Virus record (IMG/VR): IMGVR_UViG_3300030333_001988
Coordinates: 1-28,667 of that record
DNA length: 28,667 bases
From: a virus
Strand: one strand, 5' to 3'
The notes beneath the pieces are model-generated. The model had not been told where the DNA came from. It saw nothing but the letters and a program-made list of their open reading frames with translations, and searched no databases. The translations under genes and the position numbers were made by a program. Below, piece after piece: positions 6,651 to 14,269 of the stretch (the stretch's first letter is position 1; every line of letters begins with the position of its first letter).

Positions 6651-7109
6651 TTATTTAACTCTATAATACTTTGCTAATTCTTCTTTTAAGATTTTTTCAT
6701 ATCTTTCACTAGCATCCTCAAGGTGTTTATCTATAAATCCTGAACCCTCTGAACCTTTTACTTCAGAAAGAGTTCTAAATACACCTTCAGATACTTGTAC
6801 AGGTCTCTTATCCCTAAGAATGTAGGAAGAAGCTGGTACATAAGACATTCTTCCATTCTTAGTTCTTCTTTGATAAGCTTTTCTATTTACTGTATAATCT
6901 CCTGTAAATTTTCTATCTTCTCCTACACCTTCATTAACTTCAGATGAATAAGGAGCAGCTACAGAGATAACAGCTTTAGGATAAGTTCCTGCTACAGATA
7001 TCGAATCTCTGAGATTTCCACTTTTTACAGGGGCAGATTCCTTTACCTTTTGTAAAGTATCAATTTTAAATCTATTGAATGTGTTTTTGAAAACTTTATC
7101 TAAAGACAT
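6651..7109 (-). CDS. HK97 gp10-like head-tail joining protein
   Basis: 152 residues. The N-terminal part contains KVKESAPVKSGNLRDSISV, the A-P-V-x-T/S-G-x-L-R-x-S-I motif of the HK97 gp10-like family of neck and head-tail connector proteins. It continues with a beta-rich section (ISVAAPYSSEVNEG, typical of the A-x-Y-A-x-x-V-E-x-G strand of that family) and a C-terminal helix (FIDKHLEDASERYEKILKEELAKYY). The family helps join the tail tube to the connector. The start was chosen at the ATG with GAGGTGGAA just upstream rather than a GTG two codons earlier. The location between portal and capsid fits. An AGTATAATA motif lies 15 bases upstream of the start. Confidence 0.75.
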   Translation of the reverse strand: MSLDKVFKNTFNRFKIDTLQKVKESAPVKSGNLRDSISVAGTYPKAVISVAAPYSSEVNEGVGEDRKFTGDYTVNRKAYQRRTKNGRMSYVPASSYILRDKRPVQVSEGVFRTLSEVKGSEGSGFIDKHLEDASERYEKILKEELAKYYRVK

Positions 7110-7123
7110 TTCCACCTCTTTTA

Positions 7124-7132
7124 TATTATACT
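7124..7132 (-). promoter_or_regulatory. AGTATAATA -10-like motif before the neck gene
   Basis: The motif sits in the short gap between the phosphoesterase and the gp10-like gene. A transcript starting seven bases after TATAAT would begin just before the GAGGTGG ribosome binding site. No -35 box is visible at 16-19 bases. It is one of six copies of this nonamer on the minus strand. It may be a promoter for a virus-encoded sigma factor, or simply an AT-rich coincidence. Confidence 0.35.
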
Positions 7133-7153
7133 AACGAAGTGTGTATTTTTCTC

Positions 7154-8488
7154 CTAGTCAGCCCAAATTTCAGGTAAAACATCTTCAAATGCTTCTTCAC
7201 TTGAATCATATCGATTTAAATATATAACATTTTTACTTAGATATCCGTATTTAGGATGCCACCAAGTAATGATTTGTTTAGGTTTAGATATTAAATGAAG
7301 TCTATTTAAAGCATATTCGTCTCCACCTTTCATAGTTCCACATATAAATAACTCTCCTGTACCAATATCTATCTCATCTACTCTATGAAAATGTCCCATC
7401 ATAACAGTATCAAAATCATATCCTATCGGAGCAGCACTATCTATATTAAGCCTAGATACTTCTTCTTCTAGACCTTTCCTATATTGCAATACTCCTCTTA
7501 ATTTAGCAGCTGAGTTATTCATTCCTACTAAACTTCCTGAACCACTTATAGAATCTCCATGTAAAATAAGGAATTTTCTGTTTGCTGCTTCAAAGATATG
7601 AGCAAAACTTTTAGGTATTTCAAACTTTATATTCTTTTGATTTCTACAAAAAGTTGCTACCCATTGATACAACATGTAATCCCAATCTAAATATTTATCT
7701 TTAGCAGGTATCTTTCTAGTCATACGACCATGATTACCTACAACACAAGGAACTCTTATTTCTTCGTAGTGTGGAGCTAAATACATTAAAGCTTGAGCTA
7801 TTAAATTGGCTCCTCTAATCATTTGACCTAGATTATTGTCTGCATTTGTTCTAGCTAACTCATCATGTATATCCCCACTAATCATATCTCCAAGCATTGG
7901 AATTACTAAATGAGTGACTTCTGTATGAGTTCTTTGAAAGTTAGTTAGGTTTAATACTTGTTCAGCCCACCCATATAACCTTTTATTAAAGATATCTATG
8001 TCATAAGCATTTAATCCTAGCATTTGATCGGCACGAACAACGTCTCCAACATGAGTATCAGTCAAAGGAGCAATAGCTGTTACAGGACTTTTCCCTCTTA
8101 CTTTTCCTTTGGGTTTTGGGTATTTAATTTTAGGGTGACTTTTAAAAGCAGGGGCATAATCCTTAATAGCTTCTATGATAAGATCGACTTTTGTATTCTC
8201 TTTTAAAACCTTCTCATACATTTTTTTGAAGTATTTAGATTCAGCTTTATGGGTAATAACTTTCTTATCTAATTTTATCCTGTCTTCTTCGGATAGGTTT
8301 ACTTCAATTTCTATATCTTCTTCTTCTTTAATAGGTCTTGAATAAACCTCTTTTGCGTGCCATCTTGAAATGGTTGTTCTGTGAACCTTCACCCCATACT
8401 CTTCTTCCAACCAATTCCTTATGGCTGTCCAAGTCTCCCCCATTGCGTGTTTTCTTATTATCTCTGATTTTGCCTTTTCCGGTATCAT
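7154..8488 (-). CDS. Helix-turn-helix plus metallophosphoesterase fusion
   Basis: 444 residues in two parts. Residues ~8-48 (RKHAMGETWTAIRNWLEEEYGVKVHRTTISRW) form a helix-turn-helix like those of terminase small subunits and transposase-type DNA binders. A charged linker follows. Residues ~136-420 are a calcineurin-like metallophosphoesterase with the full metal-binding set: DTH (144-146), GD (200-201), GNH (251-253), HGD (310-312) and GHFH (365-368). Enzymes of this fold include phosphatases, 2',3'-cyclic phosphodiesterases and the Mre11/SbcD/T4 gp47 nucleases. No Rad50/SbcC/gp46 partner is in the window, so a standalone nuclease or phosphodiesterase recruited to DNA is the more likely reading. 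The gene lies between portal and neck genes, an unusual position. AGGAG with five bases spacing supports the start, inside the upstream zinc-ribbon frame. Confidence 0.8.
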   Translation of the reverse strand: MIPEKAKSEIIRKHAMGETWTAIRNWLEEEYGVKVHRTTISRWHAKEVYSRPIKEEEDIEIEVNLSEEDRIKLDKKVITHKAESKYFKKMYEKVLKENTKVDLIIEAIKDYAPAFKSHPKIKYPKPKGKVRGKSPVTAIAPLTDTHVGDVVRADQMLGLNAYDIDIFNKRLYGWAEQVLNLTNFQRTHTEVTHLVIPMLGDMISGDIHDELARTNADNNLGQMIRGANLIAQALMYLAPHYEEIRVPCVVGNHGRMTRKIPAKDKYLDWDYMLYQWVATFCRNQKNIKFEIPKSFAHIFEAANRKFLILHGDSISGSGSLVGMNNSAAKLRGVLQYRKGLEEEVSRLNIDSAAPIGYDFDTVMMGHFHRVDEIDIGTGELFICGTMKGGDEYALNRLHLISKPKQIITWWHPKYGYLSKNVIYLNRYDSSEEAFEDVLPEIWAD

Positions 8489-8612
8489 AACTTCTCCTAA
8501 TCTTTAAAACTATTATTTTTCCACAATATAAACATTGTAAATCTTTATCTTGATTTAGAAACATTTTCCCTGTACATTTAGGGCACTCCTGTTTAGATAA
8601 AATATTACTCAT
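8328..8612 (-). CDS. Zinc-ribbon protein overlapping the next gene out of frame
   Basis: 94 residues. The N-terminal part is a classic zinc ribbon: CPKC (10-13) and CLYC (27-30), separated by 13 residues, followed by GK. Such ribbons bind nucleic acid or stabilise small virion or regulatory proteins. Residues 42-94 are basic, lack recognisable structure and are encoded in the same DNA as the start of the phosphoesterase, one frame away, for 161 bases. Without this gene there would be a 116-base hole between its neighbours, and its ATG overlaps the upstream stop, so the ribbon portion is probably real. The C-terminal tail may be translated only because a nearer stop codon is absent. The ribosome binding site is weak, so it may depend on coupling. 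Confidence 0.55.
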   Translation of the reverse strand: MSNILSKQECPKCTGKMFLNQDKDLQCLYCGKIIVLKIRRSYDTGKGKIRDNKKTRNGGDLDSHKELVGRRVWGEGSQNNHFKMARKRGLFKTY

Positions 8613-9534
8613 TATCTACTTTTCTTAGTGCTTGGAACAGGGTTATTCCATCTTTATCTGCTAATTCTAACGCTTTTTCAAGTGAATGTAAAGGCTTATT
8701 AGCATCTAACTCTAAATCTATCTTGTCTTCTTCCTTTGATTTGTCTTTCTTGGCTCCTCTTAATAATTCATCATCTTGAGGATTTCCAAATTTATTAGGC
8801 TGTTTTGACAGTTGAACTATCCCTGCTGTTGCAGAAACTTCAGCGTCTAATTCTTTAGTATCTCTTCCTCTTGTTTTTCTTTTATTATCATCATCCATTT
8901 CAGTTACCTTCCTTTCAAAGTCGTTTTGTTCTATTACAGATAAATTTTGTTTTTTATCGTTATCTTCTCCTCTTTCTACATATTTAGGTGGATCATTTTC
9001 TTCGTGTCTAATCATATCTTTGTGTGGTTTTTGCCAATCTATTCGCATAGGATTGTTTACAGGTTGGGTTTGATATCCTGAAGAACTTCCTGTAAGAAGT
9101 CCTGATTGATTCCCTTTAGATATTTCAACATCCTTCTTTAATTTTTTTACAGGTGATCTGTCTGTCATCCATCTTTGAAGTCTTTCTACTCCTGATCTTT
9201 TTTTAGCACTTATTAATCCTTGACCTTTACTTCTTTTATCACGGATTTTCTTTTTTCGTTTGCGTGTTGACTTTGAACTACCATAAGTGGGAGTAAAGAT
9301 TCCTGAATTAGTTGAAGTGAAAACTGTACCACTACTTCCGTTAAAACCTCCCCCATTTTCTTTTCTCAGGTCATATACAATACTTTCTATTAATTTAGTT
9401 ATGTTCCCTTCTTGAAAACTTTTTTGATATCCTGATGCGTAAGCTGCTTGGGCAACTTGTTGGGCTTTCTTTTTTGAATTAAAGGGGCCTTTACTTCCCC
9501 AATACCATCCCTTATTGGTTTTCTTAATTGGCAT
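8605..9534 (-). CDS. Portal-adjacent basic accessory protein
   Basis: 309 residues. The N-terminus (KGWYWGSKGPFNSKKKAQQVAQAAYASGYQ) matches a short motif common in small phage proteins, W-G-S-K-G-P-F-x-S-K-x-K-A followed by A-x-A-x-Y-A-S-G. A very basic, apparently disordered stretch follows (STRKRKKKIRDKRSKGQG, ~90-107), then a long polar region with many Lys, Asp and Glu, and a C-terminal helix (HSLEKALELADKDGITLFQALRKV). Its ATG shares a base with the portal stop (TAATG), so the two are translationally coupled. The basic low-complexity region could bind DNA, for example as an internal head or packaging-associated protein. I recognise no enzyme domain; the role is unknown. Confidence 0.6.
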   Translation of the reverse strand: MPIKKTNKGWYWGSKGPFNSKKKAQQVAQAAYASGYQKSFQEGNITKLIESIVYDLRKENGGGFNGSSGTVFTSTNSGIFTPTYGSSKSTRKRKKKIRDKRSKGQGLISAKKRSGVERLQRWMTDRSPVKKLKKDVEISKGNQSGLLTGSSSGYQTQPVNNPMRIDWQKPHKDMIRHEENDPPKYVERGEDNDKKQNLSVIEQNDFERKVTEMDDDNKRKTRGRDTKELDAEVSATAGIVQLSKQPNKFGNPQDDELLRGAKKDKSKEEDKIDLELDANKPLHSLEKALELADKDGITLFQALRKVDNE

Positions 9535-11471
9535 TAATCTTCCTCGTCATCTTCTTTATCCTTTCTAGTATTTGAACCTGTAGGATTATATGAAACTGAA
9601 GGAACTGATGGTGTAAAAGAAGCTTTCTCAACATTTACTACTCCTGAAGGTGACAATGAAGCCACATAATCAACATTGTTTTGAGAGAACCACATTTGAG
9701 AGCCATCATCAGTTACAGATTTAATAATTGGAGATGTAAAACCTTGATCTGATAAATCTTCTATCCAAGATTTTTGATAATTTTTAGGATTTCCTCCTAT
9801 ATCTTTAAAACCATATGCTCTATCTTCTGCTTTTTTCTCTCTTTTTTTAGCCCATTCATCTATATCTCTTTCTTTATCGGGGCCTTTAGCATGAAAATCA
9901 GGTGTAAAAGCTTTTGCTACAGCTGTTTTTATAGCTTCTTCATCTATATTTAAGGATTTTTCCATCTCTTCGCCTTCTCCTTGCTCACTATCCCCTTGTT
10001 GCATAGCTTTCATCTGTTCAGCTTGTTCTTTTTGCTGTTCAATAGCCATAGCTGTCTGTTCTCCTTGCATTTTAGCTGTTGGAACAGGTTCTCCTGCTAT
10101 TATAAATTCAGCTTCATCTATTGGAACATCATCCTGTTTTAATTTAACATCGAATCCCATCTGTAAGTACTGATTAGCAATTTGAGCTCTTTGAGTAGCA
10201 AAACTTATTCTAGTTGCTTCTGCTTTTTCTTCAGGTTGTTCTAATTGAATAACCCAATCTTCAACAGATAAAGCATCCATAAGTAAAGGGATAACTTTTT
10301 CATGGAACAATCTTTGATCTGCTTCAACCACACGACCCATAACAACTAATTGTTGGGTTTGTGTTGATAAACCACCAAAAGCATCAGGAGTACCTTGCCA
10401 TGCAGGAGTAACACCCCACATTGCAGCTACTCTTTCTCTTATTTCCTGCCTAACAGGCAAATAATCCATTTCTTGTAAAGTATGGAATAGTCTAACCATA
10501 TCTACTCTACCTCTATTATTTCTAGAAGATACAGCTACCATAGGTATATAGTTAGGGTCTATTCTAGTTTGAGCTGCTATATGAGCTCTTTCCCTTCTTA
10601 AACTTTCAGGATCGTCTGTTGTTACCATTACCATAGAAGCAGGCATTTTTCTTTCGAAGAAATACCTATAAATATTTTTATCCATACCTATAAGAGTTAA
10701 AGCCTTTTCAAATATGGTTAATATAGGAGACCAACCATATGTTTCTGATGGAGAGAATTTAGAAGTGTGTATAACTTCCCCATCAAATAAATATACATGT
10801 TGATTTCTATGATAGTATTTGTACATAGCAGGCCATAATTTATGGCTACAGCCTGAAGATTTACAAATACCGGGTTTTTCGCTTACATCTTCTCTATGTA
10901 TAGGACATAAGAAATGAGAATTTTTAGGTAAACCAGCAGTATCTAAATCAAATTCTACTAGAGCTGGATTCAACCTTCGTATTTCTTTAACTCTAGAAGT
11001 TATTCTATTATCTTCTTTGGATGTATACTCTTTAACTAGATAAATAAACCCATCATCTATAGAATTTATGTCATAATGAACTTGTCTAAATACTTCTTCT
11101 AGGGTTTGATCAAAAATATTACAATCTAGAATTAGTTCTTCTAATCGTTTTTTCTCATCCAAGCTCGGATTTTGAACTTTAGGGACAATTTTTACTCCTC
11201 TTCTAAATACTTCACTAGTTATATGTCCTAGTGGAGACCTTATTTCAGCAACCGAATAAGTAATAGTTTGTAAATCCATTACTAATTGTTGTCTATAAGC
11301 CATTTGATGTCTGACCCATGTATTTACCACATGATCAAGACCTAATGTTGGGGCTGATGAAGTCTCTGAACTTGCTTTCATTAACTGCAATAAATTCAAA
11401 TTCTCGTTAAATTCAGTCATTTGATTAACTAATTGAGGTACTTCAGGAAGGTAATCACCTAATTTTGCCAT
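9534..11471 (-). CDS. Portal protein
   Basis: 645 residues. The order of motifs is that of a phage portal: an N-terminal region with TWVRHQMAYRQQLVMDLQTITYSVAEIRSPLG, a wing with a gene-specific CxxC-type insert (CPIHREDVSEKPGICKSSGCSHKLWP, ~190-215), HTSKFSPSETYGWSPILTIFEKALTLIGMDKNIYRYFFERKMP (stem and clip region), and VAAMWGVTPAWQGTPDAFGGLSTQTQQLVVMGRVVEADQRLFHEKVIPLLMDAL, the characteristic G-V-P-P followed by a long helix near the crown. The C-terminal ~180 residues are Gln/Glu-rich and then unstructured, ending in KEDDEED. The portal is the dodecameric DNA channel at one vertex and docks the terminase. AGGTGAAAAT precedes the ATG. The insert with His and Cys suggests a metal site and is unusual. 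Confidence 0.85.
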   Translation of the reverse strand: MAKLGDYLPEVPQLVNQMTEFNENLNLLQLMKASSETSSAPTLGLDHVVNTWVRHQMAYRQQLVMDLQTITYSVAEIRSPLGHITSEVFRRGVKIVPKVQNPSLDEKKRLEELILDCNIFDQTLEEVFRQVHYDINSIDDGFIYLVKEYTSKEDNRITSRVKEIRRLNPALVEFDLDTAGLPKNSHFLCPIHREDVSEKPGICKSSGCSHKLWPAMYKYYHRNQHVYLFDGEVIHTSKFSPSETYGWSPILTIFEKALTLIGMDKNIYRYFFERKMPASMVMVTTDDPESLRRERAHIAAQTRIDPNYIPMVAVSSRNNRGRVDMVRLFHTLQEMDYLPVRQEIRERVAAMWGVTPAWQGTPDAFGGLSTQTQQLVVMGRVVEADQRLFHEKVIPLLMDALSVEDWVIQLEQPEEKAEATRISFATQRAQIANQYLQMGFDVKLKQDDVPIDEAEFIIAGEPVPTAKMQGEQTAMAIEQQKEQAEQMKAMQQGDSEQGEGEEMEKSLNIDEEAIKTAVAKAFTPDFHAKGPDKERDIDEWAKKREKKAEDRAYGFKDIGGNPKNYQKSWIEDLSDQGFTSPIIKSVTDDGSQMWFSQNNVDYVASLSPSGVVNVEKASFTPSVPSVSYNPTGSNTRKDKEDDEED

Positions 11472-11482
11472 ATTTTCACCTT

Positions 11483-11929
11483 TTAATCTACTGCAAGTTT
11501 GTTTACATCATCTATAGCTGCAAGTTTCATAATGTTATTCATAGCTAATTTCTTTATCATAAAACTTTCAGATGTAGGTTCTTGCTTTAAAATGTTATTT
11601 TCTGTTTCATGTTTAGTAGCATCAGCTTTTAAATCTGATATTTCTTCTTCTAAACCTAAAATCTTATCTTCTAATTCTTCAACTTCTTCGACATTAGAAA
11701 GGTTCACATTCTGTAAAACTCCTAATCTAGCTGCTTCTTTTACTATAGACAGGAATTGTCCTTCTGTTAGTACATTAACTGCTTTACTATCATCAGGTAT
11801 TTCATCATCCGGATCTAAATTTTTTAATTCTTCATGCCATGTGTCTAAAATTCTCCACGTTTGAGTGGTATCATCCTTCATAGCCACATACTGAATTTCT
11901 CTATCTCTAAGCATATTGCCTACTGCCAT
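11483..11929 (-). CDS. 148-residue coiled-coil hypothetical protein
   Basis: The N-terminal half is mixed (REIQYVAMKDDTTQTWRILDTWHEEL, then DPDDEIPDDSK and LTEGQFLSIVKEAARLGVL). Residues ~80-115 form a strongly predicted coiled coil (VEELEDKILGLEEEISDLKADATKHETENNILKQE), followed by a short C-terminal helical tail. No family is recognised. An AGGAG ribosome binding site stands six bases from the ATG. Sitting directly before the portal gene, it may be an assembly or packaging accessory. An AGTATAATA motif just upstream would place a transcript start immediately before the ribosome binding site. Confidence 0.6.
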   Translation of the reverse strand: MAVGNMLRDREIQYVAMKDDTTQTWRILDTWHEELKNLDPDDEIPDDSKAVNVLTEGQFLSIVKEAARLGVLQNVNLSNVEEVEELEDKILGLEEEISDLKADATKHETENNILKQEPTSESFMIKKLAMNNIMKLAAIDDVNKLAVD

Positions 11930-11945
11930 TCTATACTCCTATTCT

Positions 11946-11954
11946 TATTATACT
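11946..11954 (-). promoter_or_regulatory. AGTATAATA -10-like motif before the portal cluster
   Basis: Lies in the 32-base gap between the basic protein gene and the coiled-coil gene that precedes the portal. The expected start point, six to seven bases after the TATAAT hexamer, falls directly on the AGGAG ribosome binding site. No -35 hexamer is visible. It would be a sensible place to start transcription of the head genes. Confidence 0.4.
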
Positions 11955-11961
11955 AAATTTT

Positions 11962-12399
11962 TTACTTTTTTCGATACTTTGCTGTTTTTCGAGCTATTCT
12001 CTTGGGTTGGGCTGAGAATTGTTTCCCTTGTTTAGTAGCCTTCCTTTTAGCTCTTGTACTAGCTCCATATTCTTGTGGAGATAAAGCTTGTCTAGCTTTT
12101 TTAGGTAAATACCTTTCTCCTGTCTTTCTACTAGGTTTACCTGATTTAGTTCCCCATTTCTGTTTAGTCCACCTACTTAATCCTGTTTTACCTGTCTTCT
12201 TTCCTTTATATCCCCCACCTGATTTTTTATATCTTTGTACAGCTAATTGAGCTTTACGAGCAGACCATTGACCTGCTCTTCCACCTTTACTACCTGCTTT
12301 TACAGCAGATTTTATTCTAGACCATAAAGCAGGATTCCGTTTCTTAGCTGTCTTCTTTGCTTTACTTATTATATCCGAAAAGATTTCTTTATGCAACAT
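11962..12399 (-). CDS. Small very basic protein, DUF5872-like
   Basis: 145 residues, extremely rich in Lys and Arg. It contains GRAGQWSARKAQLAVQRYKKSGGGYKG, then LSRWTKQKWGTKSGKP, then ERYLPKKARQALSPQEYGASTRAKRKATKQGKQF. This ordered set (ARKAQL, GGGYKGKK, W-x-x-x-x-W-x-T, RYLPK-A-x-x-x-LSP-x-E, KR) matches a family of small basic proteins found in phages, bacteria and large DNA viruses, which I recall as DUF5872 but cannot verify here. The function of that family is unknown to me; a nucleic-acid-binding or DNA-condensing role is inferred from charge. I chose the ATG that overlaps the end of the ribonucleotide reductase by 11 bases; an upstream start would add twelve residues. Confidence 0.7.
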   Translation of the reverse strand: MLHKEIFSDIISKAKKTAKKRNPALWSRIKSAVKAGSKGGRAGQWSARKAQLAVQRYKKSGGGYKGKKTGKTGLSRWTKQKWGTKSGKPSRKTGERYLPKKARQALSPQEYGASTRAKRKATKQGKQFSAQPKRIARKTAKYRKK

Positions 12400-14260
12400 G
12401 ACAAAGACTCCAACCACATGATTTACAAGTTTCACATCCTGACTCTTCTACTATATTAGGTGAATCGCAACACATAGAAACTTCTTCTTCTTTTTTATCG
12501 GTTCCTTTTACTAAAACTTCTTTTTCTCGGCTTCCTGCCCTGTAAACTGTAATACCTTTACAACCTGTTTCCCATGCCAATAGATATGCTTCTTGAACAT
12601 CTTCTCTAGTAGCTTCGTTTGGAAAATTGATTGTTTTAGATATACCTGAATCAACAGACTTTTGAAAAGCTGATTGCATTAATACATGAGCTTCAGGTGA
12701 AATTTCAGGAGAAGTAATATACACATCCTTTATCCATTGTGGAACTTCATCTCTATCTTGTAAAGAACCCCCATTAGATAAATATTCCATTAAATCTTCG
12801 GAATAAAATCCGTGTTTTTTCGCATCTGCTTCAAAATACTTATTAGAATAGTATAAAGTTTTACCTTCTAATATGTTAGCTTTCTTCCAAACTAATGCGA
12901 AAGAAGGTTCTATTCCACTAGAACAACCTGCAATCATAGAAATAGTTCCTGTTGGGGCTACTGTCATTCTACAAGCATTTCTATATTCATCCTTCCCTTC
13001 TCCTGCAGGATATACTCCTCTAAGATTAGCTAAATGTTTTGAGTAAAGATCAGAATGTTCTCTAATAAATTTCATTAGAGATTCTCCCACTTCTCTAGCT
13101 AGTTCTGTATTATATGGAATTCGCAATTGAATTAATAAATCAGCAAAACCCATAACACCTAATCCTATCTTTCGAGTAGATTTTGTCATATCTTCTATAT
13201 CTTTAGTAGCATATTTATTTGCATCAATTACATTATCTAAAAAGTGTGTAGATAGAGTAGTAACTTTTTTCAAATTATCCCAATCTATTTTATCTTCCCA
13301 ACTTCCTTCAACATTCCTATAAAATTTAGCTAGGTTTATTGAGCCTAAATTACAACTTTCATTTCCTAAAAGTGGTTGTTCCCCACAAGGATTAGTTGCA
13401 ACCATTTCTCCGAGAGTATCTATAACAACATTATCTTCGTTTACTTTGTCCAAGAAAATCATGCCGGGTTCTCCATTTCTCCAAGCCCCATCTACTATAG
13501 TACTAAACAATTCTCTTGCATCTATCCATTTAGTAATTTGTTTAGTGTTTGGATTAACAAGAGGATAACTAGTATTATTCTTCACAGCTTCCATGAACTT
13601 GGTATCTACACCTACTGAAATATTAAAATTATGTATATCGCCTTCTACAGCTTTACAAGAAATAAACTCTTCAATATCAGGATGAGATACAGCCATTACT
13701 GCCATATTTGCCCCATCTCTTTTACCCCCTTGAGTTATCATTGAAGATACTTGAGATAGTGTTTTTAAAACAGCTATAGGGCCACAAGCAATTCCATGAG
13801 TAGTTTTTATTTTATCTCCTTTTGGTCTTAGGTGTGATAAGGCAAAGCCTGTACCCCCACCAAATTTTTGAACCATAGCTATATCATGAGCTGTTTTCAT
13901 TATGTCTTCCATAGAGTCTTCTAGTGGAAGTACAAAACAAGCTGACAATGTTCCTTGTTCAGTTCCTGCATTCATAAGGGTAGGTGAATTAGGAATAAAT
14001 TCTAATTTTGACATCATAGAATAGAAATCTTTTTCTAATAATTCTGATTCTACAGGTAAAATTTTATAGTCTTTTTCTATAGAAGAGACAGCTTTTGCTA
14101 CTCTCCTAAACAAATCTGAACTATTTTCGGTAACTTCCCCTTCAGTATCTTTTAAATAATACCTATGGTTTAATACTACCTCAGCTTGTTCGGTCAGCTC
14201 TGATTCAGACTCTGATACTTCTTCGGTTTGTTCATTAAGAGATGTTGTTATATTATCCAT
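12389..14260 (-). CDS. nrdJ: Adenosylcobalamin-dependent ribonucleotide reductase, class II
   Basis: 623 residues. Reduces ribonucleotides to deoxyribonucleotides for phage DNA synthesis, using a B12 cofactor radical instead of a separate radical-generating subunit. Diagnostic segments: IPNSPTLMNAG then SACFVLPLEDSMEDI (Cys108, first redox cysteine), KFGGGTGFALSHLRPKGD, RDGANMAVM, NPCGE (290-294, with active-site Cys292 and Glu294), CNLGSINL (Cys303, second redox cysteine), and APTGTISMIAGCSSGIEPSF. The C-terminal tail has six cysteines (597, 598, 609, 612, 615, 620), which probably form a zinc ribbon and/or shuttle reducing equivalents. No ATP-cone is visible. No small subunit or activase is seen nearby, in keeping with class II. 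AAGGAG is five bases before the ATG. It sits between terminase and portal, outside the replication block. Confidence 0.93.
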   Translation of the reverse strand: MDNITTSLNEQTEEVSESESELTEQAEVVLNHRYYLKDTEGEVTENSSDLFRRVAKAVSSIEKDYKILPVESELLEKDFYSMMSKLEFIPNSPTLMNAGTEQGTLSACFVLPLEDSMEDIMKTAHDIAMVQKFGGGTGFALSHLRPKGDKIKTTHGIACGPIAVLKTLSQVSSMITQGGKRDGANMAVMAVSHPDIEEFISCKAVEGDIHNFNISVGVDTKFMEAVKNNTSYPLVNPNTKQITKWIDARELFSTIVDGAWRNGEPGMIFLDKVNEDNVVIDTLGEMVATNPCGEQPLLGNESCNLGSINLAKFYRNVEGSWEDKIDWDNLKKVTTLSTHFLDNVIDANKYATKDIEDMTKSTRKIGLGVMGFADLLIQLRIPYNTELAREVGESLMKFIREHSDLYSKHLANLRGVYPAGEGKDEYRNACRMTVAPTGTISMIAGCSSGIEPSFALVWKKANILEGKTLYYSNKYFEADAKKHGFYSEDLMEYLSNGGSLQDRDEVPQWIKDVYITSPEISPEAHVLMQSAFQKSVDSGISKTINFPNEATREDVQEAYLLAWETGCKGITVYRAGSREKEVLVKGTDKKEEEVSMCCDSPNIVEESGCETCKSCGWSLCHVA

Positions 14261-14269
14261 TTCTACTCC

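Noticed and set aside
8455-8530. Programmed frameshift joining the zinc ribbon to the phosphoesterase
   Set aside because: The phosphoesterase frame has a TAA 18 bases before its ATG, leaving almost no room for a slip, and the ATG has its own AGGAG site.
12389-14260. Class I ribonucleotide reductase large subunit
   Set aside because: The sequence carries class II signatures (SACFVLPLEDS, KFGGGTGFALS, PTGTISMIAGCSSGIEPSFA) and there is no small radical subunit gene.
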